A stretch of 5,760 bases of DNA from JBEVNX01 sp040507895 (GCA_040507895.1 JBEVNX010000194.1:1-5760), one strand, 5' to 3'; positions 1 through 5,760 are shown, counted from the stretch's first letter. A program made the numbers and translations. Notes: generated by a model from the letters alone, not told the origin.

Positions 1-90
1 AACACATCGCCTGAACACTCGCGCAGACCGGTTCCGCCGAGCCCAACCGGGACGGCGAGGATGGTCCTCTCGAGTACCCGAGCGCAGGCG

Positions 91-135
91 AGGCAGAAGA
101 GCCCTCTGGATTCGTCCCAGAGGGCTCTTCTGCTT
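91..135 (+). terminator. Strong hairpin ahead of panB; likely terminator of an upstream gene, possibly a panB leader element
   Basis: Bases 95-109 (AGAAGAGCCCTCTGG) are perfectly complementary to 117-131 around a 7-base loop (110-116). Pairing extends outward through C94-G132 and G93-C133, a G-U at 92/134 and A91-T135, for about 19 pairs. The left arm is purine-rich at its outer end and the right arm ends in CTCTTCTGCTTCT, the pattern of a bidirectional intrinsic terminator with a weak T-tract. The hairpin closes only two bases before the panB Shine-Dalgarno (GGAGG, 138-142). A gene entering from the left could end at TGA 12-14, but too little is visible to annotate it. The structure is seen directly; its role as terminator rather than attenuator or leader element is inferred. 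Confidence 0.7.
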
Positions 136-154
136 CTGGAGGCGAGACGGACCC

Positions 155-1018
155 ATGAACCCCCAAAAGGTGACGGTACCCGAGATCCTCAAACGCAAGC
201 GCGGCGGCAGCAAGATCGCGATGCTCACCGCCTACGACTATCCGTTCGCGCGGATTCTCGACGAGGCGGGCATCGACGTGCTGCTCGTCGGCGACACGCT
301 CGGCATGGTGGTGCAAGGGCTCGATACCACGCTGCCGGTGACCGTGGACGAGATCATCTATCACCTGAGGATGGTGAGTCGGGCTCGGACGCGCGCGCTC
401 GTGGTCGGCGACTTGCCTTTCCTTTCCTATCAGGTGTCGACGGAAGAGGCGCTGCGCAACGCCGGGCGGATGATGAAGGAGGGCGGGGCGGAGGCCGTGA
501 AGCTCGAGGGCGGCGTGCACGTCGCCGAGACGATCGCGGCGCTCAGCGGGGTCGACATCCCGGTCATGGGCCACATCGGGCTCACGCCGCAGTCGGTGCA
601 TCGCATGGGCGGCCACAAGGTGCAGGGAAAGAAGCGCGGCCGCATGGCAGGCGGGCGCGAGCGGCTGCTCGAGGATGCCGCTGCGGTCGAGGAAGCCGGC
701 GCGTTCGCAATGGTCCTCGAGGGCATTCCGCTCGACCTCGCCGCGGAGATCACCGAGCGCGTGTCGATTCCGACGATCGGCATCGGCGCCGGCGTCCACT
801 GCGACGGCCAGGTGCTGGTGATGCACGATCTGCTCGGGCTGTTCGACAAGTTCGCGCCGAAGTTTTCCAAGCGCTACGTGAACCTGAAGGAGATCGTCAC
901 GGGAGCGGTGCGCCAGTACGTCGAGGAAGTCGGAAATGGCGCGTTCCCCACCGACGCGCACTCCTTCCATTCGCCGAAGATCGTCGAACCCGTGGACAAG
1001 GCCGCGACCGGAAGCTGA
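155..1018 (+). CDS. panB: 3-methyl-2-oxobutanoate hydroxymethyltransferase (ketopantoate hydroxymethyltransferase)
   Basis: This cytoplasmic enzyme transfers a hydroxymethyl group from 5,10-methylenetetrahydrofolate to 2-ketoisovalerate, giving ketopantoate, the first committed step of pantothenate synthesis. The 287-residue product has the full-length single-domain (beta/alpha)8 barrel. Visible family signatures are LTAYDYPFA (24-32), VGDTLGMVVQG (45-55), VVGDLPF (83-89), KLEGG (116-120), GHIGLTPQSVH and GIGAG..DGQVLVMHDLLG. Asp47, Asp86 and Glu118 match the magnesium ligands known for the family, and the glutamate of VLEGIP matches the catalytic acid. The ATG at 155 follows GGAGG (138-142) with a 12-base spacer. 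The frame is open further upstream, but that stretch contains the hairpin and has no family similarity. The stop (TGA 1016-1018) overlaps the panC start by one base, indicating coupled expression. Identification is secure. Confidence 0.97.
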   Translation: MNPQKVTVPEILKRKRGGSKIAMLTAYDYPFARILDEAGIDVLLVGDTLGMVVQGLDTTLPVTVDEIIYHLRMVSRARTRALVVGDLPFLSYQVSTEEALRNAGRMMKEGGAEAVKLEGGVHVAETIAALSGVDIPVMGHIGLTPQSVHRMGGHKVQGKKRGRMAGGRERLLEDAAAVEEAGAFAMVLEGIPLDLAAEITERVSIPTIGIGAGVHCDGQVLVMHDLLGLFDKFAPKFSKRYVNLKEIVTGAVRQYVEEVGNGAFPTDAHSFHSPKIVEPVDKAATGS

Positions 1019-1896
1019 TGCGCACCGTCACCTCCGTCGCCGAGATGCAGCGCTTCGCGGATGCGGAGCGCAGGAGGGGCCGTACGATCGCTTTCGTGCC
1101 GACGATGGGCGCGCTCCACGAAGGGCACCTCGCGCTCGTCCGCGAGGCGCAGCGGCGCGGCGAGACGGTGGTCGTGTCGATTTTCGTCAACCCGATCCAG
1201 TTCAACTCGCGGAGCGATTTCGAGAAGTATCCGCGTGACGATGCTCGCGACGCGCGCAGGCTCGAGGCCGCTGGCGTGAGCGCACTGTTCCTGCCGACCG
1301 CCGAGGAGATCTATCCGCCGCGCTTCCAGACCCGCGTCGAGGTGACGGAGCTCACCCGTCCGCTCTGCGGCGCGCACCGCCCCGGCCACTTCGCCGGCGT
1401 GACCACCGTCGTCGCCAAGCTTTTCCTCGCGGTCAAGCCGCACCTCGCGGTGTTCGGCGCCAAGGACTACCAGCAGCTCCAGGTGGTGCGACAGATGGTG
1501 CGGGACCTGAACTTCGACATCGAGATCGTCGGCGCCGAGACCGTGCGCGAGGCGGACGGCTTGGCGATGAGCTCGCGCAACGTGCGACTCTCCGCGGAAG
1601 AGCGGGAGCGCGCGCGGGCGGTGCCGCGGGGGATCGAGTGCGTCAAGCGGGCGGCCGCGGCGGGGGAGTCCTCCTCGGCGGCGCTGGTGGCGGAATTCAC
1701 CGCGGCGGTAGAGCTCGTCGGCGCCCGCGTCGAGTATGTGGAGATCCGCGATCCCGAGACGCTCGAGGCGGTGGAGCGGCTCGAGGTTCGCGCGCTTTTC
1801 GCCGCCGCCGTATGGATCGGCGAGGTCCGGCTGATCGACAACGCCATCATCGAACGCGGCATGCCGGCGCGGCTCGCCGCCGGGGGAGGGAGATGA
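1018..1896 (+). CDS. panC: Pantoate--beta-alanine ligase (pantothenate synthetase)
   Basis: This enzyme joins pantoate and beta-alanine with ATP through a pantoyl-adenylate intermediate, the last step of pantothenate synthesis. The 292-residue product has the class I synthetase-like nucleotide-binding fold. PTMGALHEGH (28-37) carries the HxGH motif (His34, His37), followed by FVNPIQF (56-62), GHFAGVTTVVAKLF (123-136), FGAKDYQQ (146-153) and the KMSKS-like READGLAMSSRN (177-188). Length is normal for the family. The frame stays open without a stop back to position 61, but the stretch before 1018 lies over panB in another frame and has no PanC similarity. The start is therefore ATG 1018, giving MRTVTSVAEM, overlapping the panB TGA by one base with a weak GGAAG (1010-1014) upstream. 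The C terminus overlaps panD by four bases (ATGA), so translation is probably coupled through all three genes. Confidence 0.97.
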   Translation: MRTVTSVAEMQRFADAERRRGRTIAFVPTMGALHEGHLALVREAQRRGETVVVSIFVNPIQFNSRSDFEKYPRDDARDARRLEAAGVSALFLPTAEEIYPPRFQTRVEVTELTRPLCGAHRPGHFAGVTTVVAKLFLAVKPHLAVFGAKDYQQLQVVRQMVRDLNFDIEIVGAETVREADGLAMSSRNVRLSAEERERARAVPRGIECVKRAAAAGESSSAALVAEFTAAVELVGARVEYVEIRDPETLEAVERLEVRALFAAAVWIGEVRLIDNAIIERGMPARLAAGGGR

Positions 1897-2291
1897 CGCG
1901 GAAGCTCCTGCGCGGCAAGATCCATCGCGCGACGGTGACCGGCGCCGACCTCGACTACGAGGGCAGCGTGACGATCGATCGCGATCTAATGGAGCGCGCC
2001 GATCTCGTCGATCACGAAGCGGTGCAGGTTTGGAACGTGACCAACGGCGAGCGCTTCGAGACTTACGCGATTCCCGGCCGCCGCGGCTCCGGGGTCGTGT
2101 GCGTGAATGGCGCCGCCGCTCACAAGGTCCGCCGCGGCGATCTCGTGATCATCGCCACCTCCTCCTGGATGCAAGAGGAGGAGGCGCGCACCCGGAAGCC
2201 ACGAGTCGTGTTCGTCGACGTGCGGAACCGTCCGGCGGAGGTTAGCCAGGAGCGGGGAGGGCAGGCCAACCTCCGGCGTGCATTCGGCTGA
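1893..2291 (+). CDS. panD: Aspartate 1-decarboxylase, pyruvoyl-dependent proenzyme
   Basis: This enzyme decarboxylates L-aspartate to beta-alanine, the second substrate of the ligase encoded just upstream. The 132-residue proenzyme matches the usual size of about 125-140. Gly24-Ser25 in YEGSVTID is the self-cleavage site that produces the beta chain and the alpha chain with its N-terminal pyruvoyl group. Lys9, Arg54 and Tyr58 fall at the positions known for substrate binding and catalysis in the E. coli enzyme, and NGAAAHKVRRGDLVII is the conserved C-terminal core. The roughly 20 residues after FVDVRN are basic and poorly conserved. The ATG overlaps the panC stop as ATGA, with GGAGG (1885-1889) at a short three-base spacer. 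Having all three genes side by side provides both branches that feed the ligase. Maturation in some bacteria needs PanZ or PanM; no such gene is present here. Confidence 0.97.
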   Translation: MTRKLLRGKIHRATVTGADLDYEGSVTIDRDLMERADLVDHEAVQVWNVTNGERFETYAIPGRRGSGVVCVNGAAAHKVRRGDLVIIATSSWMQEEEARTRKPRVVFVDVRNRPAEVSQERGGQANLRRAFG

Positions 2292-2314
2292 GCGGCGCGG
2301 CACAGTAGCCGCGC

Positions 2315-2797
2315 ATGGCCGAGCCTCCTGCTAAGCGCGCCAACGAAGGCGATCGCCTCGTCACCGACAATCGCAAAGCCCGCCACGAGTACACGATCCT
2401 CGAGACCTACGAGGCTGGACTGGTGCTCACCGGCAGCGAGGTCAAGTCGCTGCGCGCGGGCCGCGCGAACCTGAAGGACAGCTTCGCGCGCATCGAGCGC
2501 GGCGAGGCCTTCCTGCTGAACGCGCACATCAGCCCCTATGCCGCCGCCAACCGCTTCGGCCACGAGCCAGAGCGCGAGCGGAAGCTGCTCCTCCACCGGT
2601 CCGAGATCGACAAGCTGACTGGCAGGGTGCAGGAGCGCGGCCTCACGCTCGTTCCACTGAAGGTTTACTTCAAGAACGGCCGCGCCAAGGTGCTGCTCGG
2701 ACTCGGGCGCGGGAAAAAAGCCTACGACAAGCGGGAGGCGATCAAGGAGCGCGAGATGCGGCGGGAGGCAGACCGAGCGATGCGCGTGAGGCGGTGA
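2315..2797 (+). CDS. smpB: SsrA (tmRNA)-binding protein
   Basis: SmpB binds the tRNA-like domain of tmRNA and brings it to ribosomes stalled on broken messages (trans-translation). The 160-residue product is full length. Core signatures are NRKARHEYTILETYEAGLVL, TGSEVKSLRAGRANLKDSFARI, LLLHRSEI, GLTLVPLKVYFKNGRAKVLLGL and GRGKKAYDKREAIKERE. The last contains the residues where the flexible basic tail begins, which becomes helical in the empty mRNA channel; the tail here is very Arg-rich. An in-frame TAG at 2306-2308 rules out a longer N terminus, so ATG 2315 is the first possible start. No convincing Shine-Dalgarno precedes it. It lies 23 bases after panD on the same strand, so cotranscription is likely, although the functions are unrelated. 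The tmRNA gene ssrA is often near smpB in other genomes, but none is visible here. Confidence 0.97.
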   Translation: MAEPPAKRANEGDRLVTDNRKARHEYTILETYEAGLVLTGSEVKSLRAGRANLKDSFARIERGEAFLLNAHISPYAAANRFGHEPERERKLLLHRSEIDKLTGRVQERGLTLVPLKVYFKNGRAKVLLGLGRGKKAYDKREAIKEREMRREADRAMRVRR

Positions 2798-2807
2798 CGA
2801 CCGAACC

Positions 2808-2814
2808 AAGGAGG
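2808..2814 (+). promoter_or_regulatory. Consensus ribosome binding site (AAGGAGG) of the broken isomerase-like gene
   Basis: AAGGAGG lies five bases before ATG 2820, the best Shine-Dalgarno in the window. It shows that the following disrupted frame was once, or still is, a translated gene, and it fixes the start. It sits 10 bases after the smpB stop, so the gene was probably the next member of the same transcript. Confidence 0.75.
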
Positions 2815-2819
2815 CGGCG

Positions 2820-3347
2820 ATGACCAGACGTCACGAGGCGTTGATGATCGGGCACGGGGCGGTGATCTTCTTCATCGGCCTGATGAGCGGAAACTGTTCC
2901 TTTTCCAGCTCATCGGCGAGATCAACCTCTGGCCGATCCCCGGTGCGATCAAGGTCGACTTCCCGGCCGACGAGCGCGCCTGGCGCGCGGCGCACACGGG
3001 GAACATCATGAACGCGCTGATGCTGATCGCGGGGCTGAGCCTCTCGCGGTTGCGAATGTCGGCGACGGTCGAGAAGCTCGTCTGCTGGGGGCTGGTGATC
3101 TCGGCCTGGGGGAACCTCGGATTCTACGCGCTCTCCGCGATGGGAGCGAGCGGACGCGGCCTCACCTTCGGGCCGAACCGCTCGGCGGCGGCGATCTGCT
3201 GAGCGCGCGCTGACGTTCCTGGTCGCCTATCCCCGGGGCGATCCTCGCGCCGGGGCGATGTTCTTCATGGCGCGCGCGGCGTTCGCCGTCGCTCACGAGG
3301 AGCGCGCGGGGGCACGGCCCGCCATCACGGCCGCGGCGCGATCCTGA
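2820..3347 (+). pseudogene. Frameshifted membrane protein resembling styrene oxide isomerase (StyC family)
   Basis: The first 24 codons (2820-2891) read ...EALMIGHGAVIFFIGLMSG, then the frame continues one base back as KLFLFQLIGEINLWPIPG and runs to TGA 3200-3202. A single lost base near GGAAAC (2889-2894) explains this. The stitched product has about four hydrophobic segments. It matches my recollection of StyC (about 170 residues) in GHG near the N terminus, the PG loop, W..AHTGNIMN, W.N.GFY and RGLTFGPN. Counting with one base restored, His59, Asn65 and Tyr103 fall at or next to the haem-ligand His58 and catalytic Asn64 and Tyr103 reported for StyC, which converts styrene oxide to phenylacetaldehyde. 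After GPNR the similarity jumps frame again near 3181 (LGGGDLLSA), near 3210 (LTFLVAYP) and around 3234-3255, ending in AMFFMARAAFAVAHEE and TGA 3345-3347. No styrene monooxygenase gene is nearby, so the ancestral substrate is unknown. Either this is a recent pseudogene or the sequence contains indel errors here. Confidence 0.72.
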
Positions 3348-3505
3348 TCCCCTTGCATACGGCGCGGTCGAGAGATCTGCAGGGTTGAGTCCACATGCGT
3401 GGACTTTTGCCGCGGGCTCTGGCGTTGCGAGCGAGAAGGCCCTCGCGACCGCGCCAAACGAGGCTTTCCGACGCCGGCCGCTCTCGGGTCATGGCTCGGC
3501 CAGGC
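3348..3505. other. Intergenic stretch between convergent genes
   Basis: Apart from the hairpin at 3388-3408 I see no gene, RNA or repeat here. Short open frames beginning near 3395 start inside the hairpin loop and run into the antisense of the dehydrogenase; none has a ribosome binding site or recognisable protein. No clear terminator for the leftward dehydrogenase was found. Confidence 0.6.
3388..3408 (+). terminator. Short hairpin with T-run, candidate rightward terminator
   Basis: AGTCCAC (3388-3394) pairs perfectly with GTGGACT (3399-3405) around the four-base loop ATGC and runs directly into TTTT (3405-3408). It lies 40 bases after the last stop of the broken isomerase-like gene and 98 bases before the 3' end of the leftward dehydrogenase, a sensible place for the end of the panB-to-isomerase transcript. 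The stem has only 7 pairs and the T-run is short, so efficiency is uncertain. In the leftward direction the hairpin lacks a T-run. Confidence 0.45.
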
Positions 3506-4675
3506 TCACGGCCGCAGCACGACCTTGATCACCTTGGACGCGGCGCGATCGAGCGCGGCCTCTACCCCGCGGCGGAAGTCCGCGAGCGGCATCTCGTGCG
3601 TGACGAGCGCCTCGGCGGGAAACGCGCCCTTGGCGATGATCTTGAGGGCCCGATCGACCGAGTGAGCGGATGAGCCGCCGTGCGGACCGGGATCCGCCGC
3701 GTGGATGAGCGCGCCGACGAACGCCAGCTCCTTCAGCCAGATCGGCGACAGGTCGACGTTCACGAGCCCGGTGATGCTGAGGAAGAGAACCGTGCCGCGC
3801 CCGTCGGCGCAGCGCAACGCTTGCGTCACCGATTGCGGCGTGCCGACGGCCTCGACCACGTAGGGAAATCCGCCCACGAGCATGGCGTCGTTGCCGGTGC
3901 CGAGGGTCTTCGTGCCGGCGATCCGCGCGAGCTCCTCGATGTGGCCACCCGCGGGGTCGAGCCGCACGACGTGCTTGGCACCGAGCCGCTCGGCGGCGCG
4001 CGCCTGGTGCTCGTGCTTGGCGAGGACGGTCACCTCTGCGGCGGGAAACAACGCGCGCAGGCCCGCGATTGCGCCGAGGCCGATGATCGCCGCGCCGGCG
4101 ACAAGCACGGGCGCGCCGTCGGGCGGCGGCGAGCGGAGGAGCCCGTGAATCGCGATCGACAGCGGCTCGTGGAGCGTGATCGCCAGATCGGAGACGCCCT
4201 CGGGAAGGGGATGAAGCATCGAGGCGTGGGCGACCACTTGCTCGGACCAACCGCCGCCCAGGCCGTACGTCACTCCGAGCATGAGCCCCGGCGTGAGGAT
4301 CTTGGACGAGAGGTTGTAGCACGCGCCGGGCGCGCCGGCCGCGCATTGCTTGCAGGGCGGATCGATCTCGCGGGCCACGCACGAGATCGTCGGATCGATG
4401 GCGACGCGCGAGCCGACCTTCACCGGACAGTCGGGACCCGCCTCGATCACGACGCCGCCCACCTCGTGGCCGAGCTGCATAGGTATCGGCGCGAACGGCC
4501 CGAGGAGCGGCATCGGTCCGGTCGTCTCGCGGAAGAAATGCAAGTCGCTGCCGCAGATGCCGCCGCCGAGGACTTTGACGCGCGCCCAGCGCCGTCCCGG
4601 CAGCGCCGGCTCGTCCACCTCGACGAGGCGTGCCGGAAACGTCGGATCGGTGAAGTCGAGCTGGACGGAGCGCAT
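3506..4675 (-). CDS. Zinc-dependent medium-chain alcohol/polyol dehydrogenase, substrate unknown
   Basis: This is a cytoplasmic NAD(P)-dependent oxidoreductase of the medium-chain (MDR) family, 389 residues, somewhat longer than the usual 340-380. The N-terminal GroES-like domain has GGGICGSDLHFF (37-48) with catalytic-zinc Cys41, and GHE (69-71) with His70 and Glu71. Cys99, Cys108, Cys111 and Cys119 form a structural-zinc lobe, but the gap between the first two cysteines is eight residues rather than the usual two. The Rossmann domain begins VLVAGAAIIGLGA (190-202), where the usual GxGxxG has Ala196 for the middle glycine. The position after the second strand, normally Asp in NAD-specific enzymes, is Ala-Lys (VLAKHEHQ), which may mean NADP preference; that is inference. 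The gene diverges from manC. There is no Shine-Dalgarno before ATG 4673-4675, although a promoter-like pair ends close enough for a leaderless message. Sorbitol, threonine or other alcohol dehydrogenase roles cannot be separated from sequence alone. Confidence 0.9.
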   Translation of the reverse strand: MRSVQLDFTDPTFPARLVEVDEPALPGRRWARVKVLGGGICGSDLHFFRETTGPMPLLGPFAPIPMQLGHEVGGVVIEAGPDCPVKVGSRVAIDPTISCVAREIDPPCKQCAAGAPGACYNLSSKILTPGLMLGVTYGLGGGWSEQVVAHASMLHPLPEGVSDLAITLHEPLSIAIHGLLRSPPPDGAPVLVAGAAIIGLGAIAGLRALFPAAEVTVLAKHEHQARAAERLGAKHVVRLDPAGGHIEELARIAGTKTLGTGNDAMLVGGFPYVVEAVGTPQSVTQALRCADGRGTVLFLSITGLVNVDLSPIWLKELAFVGALIHAADPGPHGGSSAHSVDRALKIIAKGAFPAEALVTHEMPLADFRRGVEAALDRAASKVIKVVLRP

Positions 4676-4683
4676 GCGGCTCG

Positions 4684-4712
4684 TTCTTAGGCGTGACGGG
4701 CACGCTTGACAA
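4684..4712 (-). promoter_or_regulatory. Candidate promoter for the dehydrogenase gene
   Basis: Read on the minus strand, TTGTCA (4712-4707) is a five-of-six match to the -35 consensus. Exactly 17 bases later comes TAAGAA (4689-4684), a weak -10 matching three of six. Transcription would begin about two bases before the start codon, giving an almost leaderless message. This fits the absence of a ribosome binding site. The weak -10 limits confidence. Confidence 0.35.
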
Positions 4713-4734
4713 GCTTCCCGTTTCGCTCGCCAAT
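4706..4734 (+). promoter_or_regulatory. Candidate promoter for manC
   Basis: TTGACA (4706-4711) is a perfect -35 consensus. At 17-base spacing lies GCCAAT (4729-4734), matching only the last three -10 positions. A start about seven bases further on would fall within a few bases of ATG 4744, again implying a leaderless or near-leaderless message, and no Shine-Dalgarno is present. The -35 lies in the 11-base palindrome GCTTGACAAGC (4704-4714) and overlaps the -35 of the opposite gene. Confidence 0.35.
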
Positions 4735-4743
4735 GCGCGCAGC

Positions 4744-5760
4744 ATGAGCGAAGCGCCCGGCATTCACGCCGCCATCCTGGCGGGCGGGAAAGGCACGCGC
4801 TTCTGGCCGAAGAGCCGCGCGCGGCGGCCGAAGCAGCTGCTGCCGATCGTCGGCGATCGTACCATGGTGCAGGAGACCGTGGAGCGGCTGGCGCCGCTGG
4901 TGCCGGCCTCGCGCGTGTGGGTGGTGACTGGCGCCGATCACGCCGGCGAGCTCCGCGAGCAGCTTCCTGGAGTGCCCGCCGAGCAGATCGTCGTCGAGCC
5001 GATGGGCCGCAACACCGCGGCGGCGATCGCGCTCGCCGCCGCGCTCATCGAGCGCGTCGACCCACAGGCGACCATGGTGGTGCTCCCGGCGGATCACCAC
5101 ATCCGCGACCCCGACCGCTTTCACGAGACGCTCCGCCGGGCGATCGCGCTGGCGGCGAGCGGCGAGCTGTTGGTGACGATCGGCATCGAGCCGACCGCGC
5201 CCGAGACGGGCTACGGCTACATCGAGCGCGGCGACTCGCTCGGGCCGCGCGAGCACCGCGTGCGTCGCTTCACGGAAAAGCCCGAGCGCGCGCGCGCCGA
5301 GGCGTTCGTGCAGAGCGGCCGCTATCTGTGGAACGCCGGCATCTTCGTGTGGAAGGTGCGGGCGATCCGCGACTCGCTCGCGCGCCACCTGCCCGAAGGG
5401 TTGCGCTGCGTCGACGAGATCGTCTCATTGTGGGGCAACCGGGAACGCTTCGCCGCCGCCTACGCCGAGATCCCGGAGCGGTCGATCGACTACGCGATCC
5501 TCGAGAAGGCCGACAACGTTGCCGTCGTGTCGGGAGAGTTCGGGTGGGACGACATCGGCAGCTGGAGCGCGCTTCTCCGTCTCGGCCCCGCCGACGCAGA
5601 CGGCAACGTCGTGCGCGGCCGCGTGCTCGCGCTCTCGAGCCGAGGCAACCTCGTCGCCAGCGACAAGCGGCTGGTGGCGCTCGTCGGCGTCGAGGGCCTC
5701 GTCGTGATCGAGACCGAGGACGCGGTGCTCGTCTGCTCCGCCGACCGGGTGCAGGATGTG
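4744..5760 (+). CDS. manC: Mannose-1-phosphate guanylyltransferase (GDP-mannose pyrophosphorylase), 3' end beyond window
   Basis: This enzyme makes GDP-mannose from mannose-1-phosphate and GTP, supplying mannose and derived sugars such as GDP-fucose and GDP-rhamnose for surface polysaccharides. 339 codons are visible without a stop. The nucleotidyltransferase signature ILAGGKGTRFWPKSR..RPKQLLP (11-34) binds the nucleotide. Then follow RNTAAAIALAA (from 89), LPADHH (114-119), GYGYIE, the substrate-binding FTEKP (176-180), WNAGIF (196-201), SIDYAILEKA (247-256) and FGWDDIGSW (266-274), all in family order. The end reached (VLVCSADRVQDV) is near the expected terminus of the short form of about 350-360 residues. 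Whether a C-terminal mannose-6-phosphate isomerase domain follows, as in the longer bifunctional enzymes, cannot be seen. ATG 4744 gives MSEAPGIHAAILAGG, the right distance to the signature. It diverges from the dehydrogenase across a 68-base gap. Confidence 0.95.
   Translation, partial: MSEAPGIHAAILAGGKGTRFWPKSRARRPKQLLPIVGDRTMVQETVERLAPLVPASRVWVVTGADHAGELREQLPGVPAEQIVVEPMGRNTAAAIALAAALIERVDPQATMVVLPADHHIRDPDRFHETLRRAIALAASGELLVTIGIEPTAPETGYGYIERGDSLGPREHRVRRFTEKPERARAEAFVQSGRYLWNAGIFVWKVRAIRDSLARHLPEGLRCVDEIVSLWGNRERFAAAYAEIPERSIDYAILEKADNVAVVSGEFGWDDIGSWSALLRLGPADADGNVVRGRVLALSSRGNLVASDKRLVALVGVEGLVVIETEDAVLVCSADRVQDV

Noticed and set aside
61..1017. A long open frame continuing panC upstream in frame through the whole of panB.
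   Set aside because: The sequence is Arg/Ala/Gly-rich, the typical shadow of a high-GC gene; PanC similarity begins exactly at ATG 1018, which overlaps the panB stop.
2120..2809. A 229-codon minus-strand frame covering the end of panD and smpB.
   Set aside because: Both plus-strand genes are unambiguous and the antisense product matches nothing I recognise.
2886..2900. Programmed -1 ribosomal frameshifting in the isomerase-like gene.
   Set aside because: The junction GGAAACTG lacks an X XXY YYZ slippery heptamer and no strong stem follows; further frame jumps downstream also make a single programmed event insufficient.
3008..3202. A separate small gene starting at ATG 3008.
   Set aside because: Its frame continues homologously upstream to 2891 through the conserved AHTGN motif, so ATG 3008 is internal to the broken gene.
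3426..3452. Imperfect inverted repeat around GCGAG...CTCGC as a terminator for the dehydrogenase.
   Set aside because: The stem is about five to seven pairs with a G-U and has no T-run in the leftward direction.
3680..4690. A 336-codon plus-strand frame opposite the dehydrogenase.
   Set aside because: It is antisense to a gene with clear MDR motifs, has Arg/Asp-rich low-complexity composition and no recognisable domain or ribosome binding site.
4687..5388. A 233-codon minus-strand frame opposite manC.
   Set aside because: manC on the plus strand carries every family motif; the antisense frame is compositionally a GC shadow.
1..5760. CRISPR arrays, tRNA or rRNA genes, insertion sequences and attachment sites.
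   Set aside because: No direct-repeat arrays, transposase motifs, terminal inverted repeats or RNA gene signatures were seen on either strand.

Overview
The window is G+C-rich (about two thirds by eye), codons favour G or C in the third position, and intact genes are packed tightly. This suggests a high-GC Gram-negative bacterium, perhaps a myxobacterial/deltaproteobacterial or similar soil or metagenomic lineage. No marker here fixes the taxon, so this is a soft inference.

Layout, left to right. Positions 1-154 hold no assignable gene but contain a very strong hairpin (91-135) just ahead of panB. Positions 155-2291 are a compact panB-panC-panD cluster with overlapping stop and start codons. 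Together with ketopantoate reductase (not present here), these enzymes take 2-ketoisovalerate and aspartate to pantothenate, the vitamin B5 precursor of coenzyme A. smpB (2315-2797), the tmRNA partner of ribosome rescue, follows after 23 bases and may share the transcript.

Positions 2820-3347 hold the most interesting item: a frameshifted gene with a perfect Shine-Dalgarno. When its frames are stitched together it resembles the small four-helix membrane protein styrene oxide isomerase (StyC family), including the His, Asn and Tyr expected at the active site. It is annotated as a pseudogene, with sequencing error as the main alternative. A short hairpin with a T-run (3388-3408) may end rightward transcription.

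On the minus strand, 3506-4675 encodes a zinc-dependent medium-chain dehydrogenase of unknown substrate. It diverges from manC (mannose-1-phosphate guanylyltransferase, 4744 onward, cut by the window edge), which makes GDP-mannose for surface polysaccharides. The 68-base gap between them contains an 11-base palindrome that looks like two overlapping back-to-back -35 elements.

Most of the window is ordinary core metabolism. The points worth a second look are the broken isomerase-like gene, the panB leader hairpin, the shared divergent promoter palindrome and the unusual cofactor and zinc motifs of the dehydrogenase.
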